DNA of 64,000 bases, taken from NCBI GenBank assembly GCA_025642075.2, contig JAODUO010000479.1, forward strand, positions 132,001-196,000, in the 5' to 3' direction. The DNA is from Ridgeia piscesae. Taxonomy: Eukaryota > Annelida > Polychaeta > Sabellida > Siboglinidae. The translations under genes were made by a program, and so were the position numbers. The notes below the pieces were generated by a model, which saw nothing but the letters and a program-made list of their open reading frames with translations, did not search any database and had not been told where the DNA came from. Below are positions 51,055-64,000 of the stretch, in pieces. Every line of letters starts with the position of its first letter. Position 1 is the stretch's first letter.

Positions 51055-51804
51055 TTGTCATGTGCGCGTTTCGCGCTAATCCGTTTCGCAGCCGGTGAGA
51101 CATCGTCTACCACTAGATAAAAGAAGCCCTGATCCGGGTTGCACGAGACAGCCATGTCATGCACTAGCACGTACCGAACACCGGTGTCCGAACGGATTCC
51201 GCGAACTCCGGCTGGAGCCACACGGAAGCTAGCTAATCTCCGATGTTGACAATTAGATACTGATCTAAGATATTGCCACTTGACCCAGAAGACAGCGGGA
51301 CACGGTGTATCGTGCTGAAGCGACCCAAGACATCGATCGATGCAACGCAGACTGCGGTAATAGATCGTCATCTTCGAAAACGATGCCTCGGGATAATGGA
51401 GGAGCCTGGCACCAGGAACACTGTTCTAGCGGTGCTGAGTGTTCCGTGTGTGACATAAAACAGTTACGTTACAATGGTGGATAACCCTTCTTGATTAATT
51501 CACGAAACAATCGTTTTACGGGCCTGTTTTCTTCTCCATGTGCACTGTCCATGAGCAGAACAAAGTTCTGGAATTGTTGGCCTACAACTGGACAAGGAAT
51601 AATTAAAAAGACGACACCTTAGGTGGAGAAACAATCTATACATCAGGTGGTTCAGGGAGTGAAATTTTAAGTATACAACATGGAACAAATGCGTAGAGGT
51701 AACTGGAGAGGATCACCCACGATACTGTGATAGACATATTTACCTCAGAAGTTCAAAGTGACGGTGCTTAGATGATAGATCGTGCGTCACATCAACCTAC
51801 CTAC

Positions 51805-51840
51805 GTCGTCCCCGTGGCTTCTAGAAGCCATGGGGACGAC
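51805..51840. repeat. 36-bp near-perfect palindrome
   Basis: Two 18-bp arms abut at TCTAGA with one mismatch (G against A, a G-U pair in RNA); outer ends are GTCGTCCCC and GGGGACGAC. It could form a tight hairpin. No gene is adjacent. Confidence 0.9.
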
Positions 51841-52039
51841 GAAAACTTAACAAAAAGTCCCAACTACGCGTAAATTACTCAAAAGTGGTCCGAAGTTCCA
51901 AGGCAGCGGCGGCACAGCATATCTTTGTAAGTAATAAGTATTAAAAAAGTGTATTTTATGCAATTTCCTCCGTTTCCATGTATAATAGCGGAGATCGGGG
52001 CACCACGTATAGCGGGGCGTGCACGATACCTAATGGATA

Positions 52040-52125
52040 TATGTCATTTGGAAGCCTGTCTATACCCGTCAGTTCACGAATACGGTCGATTCACGGAGGG
52101 ATTAAGATCCCATCGAACGAATCTG
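52040..52125. repeat. Dispersed repeat family B, copy 2
   Basis: Partner of the copy at 48389-48480; it lies about 430 bp upstream of the hAT element. No coding potential recognised. Confidence 0.7.
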
Positions 52126-52550
52126 CGTACTTTTTTATGGAGATGATGATGCAGCTTGCATCAATACATTCTTTACAGTGCATGTTGTAAATCGGTTTGA
52201 GCAAACTCACGATATTGTCTTTCATTCAGAAGTTTTGGAGCGCAAAACAGAATTAGGCCTATAATGCATGATAGTATAGTGCATGTATATTGCAACGCTG
52301 CATTAGAATGGTAATAGTTTCTAACAATAGGCGATGACAAGTAGTGAAGCCGGTGTAATAAGCACGATTAGTGGGATAATTAGTGGAGGATATAGGGGCC
52401 GTGCACGAACCATGCTTGGTGCGGACCATGGCCATGGCAATGACAACACATTGTAATTGACGCTAGTACACGCCCAATACGAGTGCAGCCATACAGAGTA
52501 AGCCCGACGGAATAATTGCGCATGGAACACGACTGGGTTTTATGGTCAAT

Positions 52551-53407
52551 CATGGGCGTCCGCAGAAAAAATGCAGGGGAGGCGCAATGTTATCCTGAAT
52601 CAGAGGTTTAGCCAGCGAGCCGTGCAGCCGTGTTTTGCACGGCCAGTTTTCTAAAAACACGGCCAGTTTAACCATGCACGGCCTAGACTTGACTATGGTT
52701 CGGCGATGTGCACGCCAGGTCCACCGGCCGAATGTGGGAGGGCCCATTGAGGAGTACTATCGCCGCACCATCTATGTCCCGTACATGGATTCCATGATCC
52801 AGTCTCTGGAAAGTCGTTTTGGTGATAGCAACACGCCATATTTTCACATTTTCGCACTACATCCAAGAGAAATGCAGCATACAGAAAGAGATGAATTCAA
52901 GCACATCGTTTCATCTGTCAAGGAAATGTATGGCATTGACAACCTTGTAGAAGAAGCTCTAGCGTGGTATGACGTACAGAAGCATAAGCCACTGGATGAC
53001 AACTCTCTGGGTATGACCGAGCTGGTGAAGCAGACCACTATGTTCCCTGCTGTGCGCAAGGCTATCCTCATCGCACTGACGCTGCCTGCAACATCATGTA
53101 CAGTGGAAAGGTACTTCAGCACACTGCGCAGGGTGAAGAACTGGTTAAGATCAACGATGAGTTATACACGTCTGTCCGGCCTCTGCATGCTAAGTGTCCA
53201 CCGCATCAAAGTGAAAAGCCAGAAGACCGAGCTAATGAACAGGGTGGAGATCCCCGACGGCTCCAATTCCTGTTCCAAGTGTAATGACCTGCTCTAACTG
53301 AATGAACTGTTGACAACTGTTTATGTTATTTTATTCATTTTGTATTTTCCATGTATTTTTTTTCAGGGGGGGCAACTGCCCCCCTTGCCCCCCTCCGGAC
53401 GCCCATG
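52551..53407 (+). mobile_element. Internally deleted hAT DNA transposon with TIRs and 8-bp target duplication
   Basis: Both ends carry the same inverted sequence: CATGGGCGTCCG at 52551-52562 and its complement at 53396-53407, with the next three bases matching 2 of 3 (CAG against GAG). The flanks are tggtcaat (52543-52550) and tgctcaat (53408-53415), an 8-bp duplication with one mismatch, as expected for hAT insertions. The interior is only about 0.85 kb and holds just the C-terminal part of a transposase, so the copy cannot be autonomous. The single mismatch in the target duplication suggests moderate age. Confidence 0.85.
52635..53297 (+). pseudogene. hAT transposase C-terminal remnant (dimerisation region)
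   Basis: An uninterrupted 220-codon frame. Similarity to the animal hAT (ZMYM/THAP12-like) transposase class starts near residue 24 with RQVHRPNV and EEYYRRTIYVPYMDSMI. It ends in the hallmark hAT dimerisation signature around LPATSCTVERYFSTLRRVK, followed by LSGLCMLSVHR. The DNA-binding zinc finger and most catalytic residues are absent; complete family members are usually 500-700 aa. The first 20 or so residues look like read-through of non-coding sequence. The frame is intact, so the deletion may be fairly recent, but a host-domesticated protein is unlikely given the flanking TIRs. Confidence 0.85.
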
Positions 53408-53568
53408 TGCTCAATCATTTCATTGTTCTTGAAATGCTTTGGAAATGATTAATGAAAATGACGTAGTTTGGGACAATGAAAAAATTAGAAAAAAAAGTGC
53501 ACAGTGTTTTGATCACCTTTGTATCCTTTTTTTCATAAATGAATTATCTGTGTTCTAGAATCAGTATA

Positions 53569-53645
53569 TAGACATGCATGCATGCATGCATGCATAGAAA
53601 CACGGACGCACGCACGCACGGATGCACGCACGCCATACACACACC
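53569..53645. repeat. GCAT / CGCA microsatellite
   Basis: About five GCAT units followed by CGCA units, shortly after the hAT element. Confidence 0.9.
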
Positions 53646-54216
53646 ATTGCACTTCTTATGTAGTCAAATTCTAGCATAACAATTGAATTGTACGTTCTTC
53701 TCGGTAAATTGTCTTGGTTCACAAAATATGCAATTAATTATTATATTTAGCTGAAATAACTAAACAACAATAATGAATATCGCAGCAATGTCTTGAATCA
53801 TGAATTTCGCCCACATTGATAACAACGACATAGAGCCAATTATCTGTAAGCGGTTACTTCGAAACAGTCGCGTGGCTATCTCTACCATTGATGAGAGCTA
53901 CGAAGATTATACTAGGTGTGCATTAAATAGTACTTAAAATTAATCTGGCTAACAGTAAGCATACTGAATATGTGTCTTTGTAAAATATTGCTACTTTGCT
54001 TTAAAGGGCTTAGTACAATACACAACTAGTACTCTGAGACGACACAAAACCACTGTACAAAAAGTAAAAACACTTGAATAACTTCCAAGGAACCGTCAGA
54101 GGGCGACACTATGTCACAGGTCAGTGAGCCACGACGTCAACTTCCGCGATCTGTCAAGTAGGCGACAGCAGCTGTTGCCGGTCTGAGATAGCTCTGAAGA
54201 ATACCAAAAAGAAAAG
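53646..54216. other. 5' flank of SLC30A7
   Basis: Unique sequence between the last microsatellite and the SLC30A7 start codon; presumed promoter and 5' UTR. No recognisable core elements. Confidence 0.4.
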
Positions 54217-62375
<8,159 letters not shown>

Positions 62376-62489
62376 TAAGTCTCTCTGCACTTTGCAGCCT
62401 CCTGTGTAGCTTTAGTGAAGTTCCGTGATTTTCCGTATTTTAATATGTAGCAGTTCCAGGTCATGAGTAGTGCAGTAAAGGTTATTTTG

Positions 62490-64000
62490 TACACAGCATT
62501 GTGCCTTTGTTCAAGTGTTGTGCCTTTGCCTTTGTTCAAGTGTTGTGCCTTAGTTCACAGAGTTGTGCCTTTGTTCACAATACGGTGGCTTTATTCACAG
62601 TGTTGTGTCTTTGTTCACAGTGTTATGCTTTTGTTCACAGTGTTGTATCTACCAAATTGTGCCTTTGTTCAGTGTTGTACCTTTGTTCACAGTGCTATAC
62701 CTTTGTTCACAGTGCTATACCTTTGTTCACATTGTTATGCCTTTGTTCACAGTGTTGTGCCTTTGTTCACAGTGTTGTGCCTTTGTTCCCAATGTTGTGC
62801 CTTTGTTCACAGTGTTATGCCTTTATTCACAATGTTGTGCCTTTGTTCACAATGTTGTGCCTTTGTTCACAGTGTTGTGCCTTTGTTCACAGCGTTATGC
62901 CTATGTTCCCAGCATTACGCCTTTGTTCACAGTGTTGTGCCTTTGTTCACAGTGTTATGCCTTTGTTCACAGTGTTATGCCTTTGTTCAGAGTGTTATGC
63001 CTTTGTTCACAGTGTTATGCCTTTGTTCACGGTGTTATGCCTATGTTCACAGTGTTATGCATGTGTCCACAGTGTTGTGCCTTTGTTCACAATGTTATGC
63101 CTATGTTCACAGTGTTATGCCTATGTTCACAGTGTTGTGCCTGTGTTCACAATGTTATGCCTATGTTCACAGTGTTATGCCTTTGTTCAGTGTTGTGCCT
63201 TTGTTCACAGTGATGTGGTTTTGTTCAGTGTTATGCCTATGTTCAGAGTGTTATGCCTATGATCACAGTGTTATGCCTATGTTCACAGTGTTATGCCTAT
63301 GTTCACAGTGTTATGCCTATGTTCACAATGTTATGCCTGTGTTCACAGTGTTATGCCTATGTTCACAGTGTTATGCCTATGTTCAGAGTGTCATGCCTAT
63401 GTTCACAGTGTTATGCCTATGTTCACAGTGTTATGCCTATGTTCAGAGTGTCATGCCTATGTTCACAGTGTTATGCCTATGTTCACAGTGTTATGCCTAT
63501 GTTCACCGTGATGTGCCTATGTTCACAGTGTCGTGCCTATGTTCACAGTGTTATGCCTATGTTCACAGTGTTATGCCTATGTTCACCGTGATGTGCCTAT
63601 GTTCACAGTGTCGTGCCTATGTTCACAGTGTCGTGCCTATGTTCACAGTGTCGTGCCTGTGTTCACAGTGTGATGCCTATGTTCACCGTGTTGGGCCTTT
63701 ATTCACAGTGATGTGGCTTTGTTCAGTGTTATGCCTATGTTCACAGTGTTATGCCTATGATCACAGTGTTATGCCTATGTTCACAGTGTTATGCCTATGT
63801 TCACAGTGTTATGCCTATGTTCACAGTGTTATGCCTGTGTTCACAGTGTTATGCCTATGTTCACAGTGTTATGCCTATGTTCAGAGTGTCATGCCTATGT
63901 TCACAGTGTTATGCCTATGTTCACAGTGTTATGCCTATGTTCACCGTGATGTGCCTATGTTCACAGTGTCGTGCCTGTGTTCACAGTGTGATGCCTATGT
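62490..64000 (+). repeat. 20-bp tandem array, apparent copies of the SLC30A7 exon 9 acceptor and start
   Basis: About 75 visible units of GCCTATGTTCACAGTGTTAT or GCCTTTGTTCACAGTGTTAT type, running off the right edge, in the intron after exon 8. Each is a pyrimidine-rich run ending in CACAG followed by TGTTATGCC. Exon 8 ends CTT AG; adding T GTT ATG CCT TTG TTC gives S-V-M-P-L-F, which matches the S-V-I-P-L-L that follows this point in vertebrate ZnT7 as I remember it. Some units carry TTCAGAG, compatible with the next residue being Arg. The genuine exon 9 is not in the window. Confidence 0.85.

Noticed and set aside
62490..63591. Plus-strand frames reading CLCSQCYAFVHSV repeats
   Set aside because: Translation of the 20-bp intronic array, not a secreted Cys-rich protein.

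Overview
This is a metazoan nuclear genome window. It has introns with GT-AG junctions, four conserved animal genes, tRNA-derived SINE and hAT remnants, and very abundant micro- and minisatellites. Nothing bacterial, viral or CRISPR-like is present. The organism is most likely an invertebrate. Minisatellites straddling exon-intron boundaries make me suspect amphioxus (Branchiostoma), because I recall, unverified, a report of such repeats in that animal. Treat the species as a guess.

Layout. 1-24.3 kb (-): 18 exons of MED23, the Mediator tail subunit; the gene runs off the left edge. 24.3-25.5 kb: a GC-richer intergenic gap forming a head-to-head promoter with the next gene. 25.5-27.0 kb (+): a complete four-exon non-muscle/smooth-type myosin regulatory light chain. 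32.1-44.6 kb (-): a complete nine-exon NADK2 (mitochondrial NAD kinase), convergent with the light chain. 44.6-54.2 kb: a mobile-element-rich gap with a hAT remnant (TIRs and an 8-bp target duplication), a probable LINE tail, dispersed repeats, palindromes and microsatellites. 54.2-62.4 kb (+): the first eight exons of SLC30A7 (ZnT7); the rest lies to the right. The four genes are unrelated housekeeping functions and show no operon-like logic. Exon phases all join and give proteins with close family length (172 aa for the light chain, 439 aa for NADK2).

The striking feature is that most large tandem arrays are copies of a splice junction of the host gene, not random intronic DNA. In MED23, exon 16's 3' end plus its 5' splice site is repeated about 17 times (75 bp). 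Exon 10's 3' end plus donor is repeated about 108 times (39 bp). The exon 4 acceptor plus exon start is repeated 114 times (47 bp). The intronic sequence at the exon 15 acceptor is repeated about 47 times (25 bp). Two more junctions (exon 8 donor, exon 18 acceptor) have a few decayed copies that look like early or late stages of the same process. In SLC30A7 a 20-bp array at the right edge appears to be the acceptor and start of the unseen exon 9. Seven junctions in two genes, of both donor and acceptor type, point to a recurrent process. Two other arrays (NADK2 intron 1, SLC30A7 intron 7) do not match any junction I can see.
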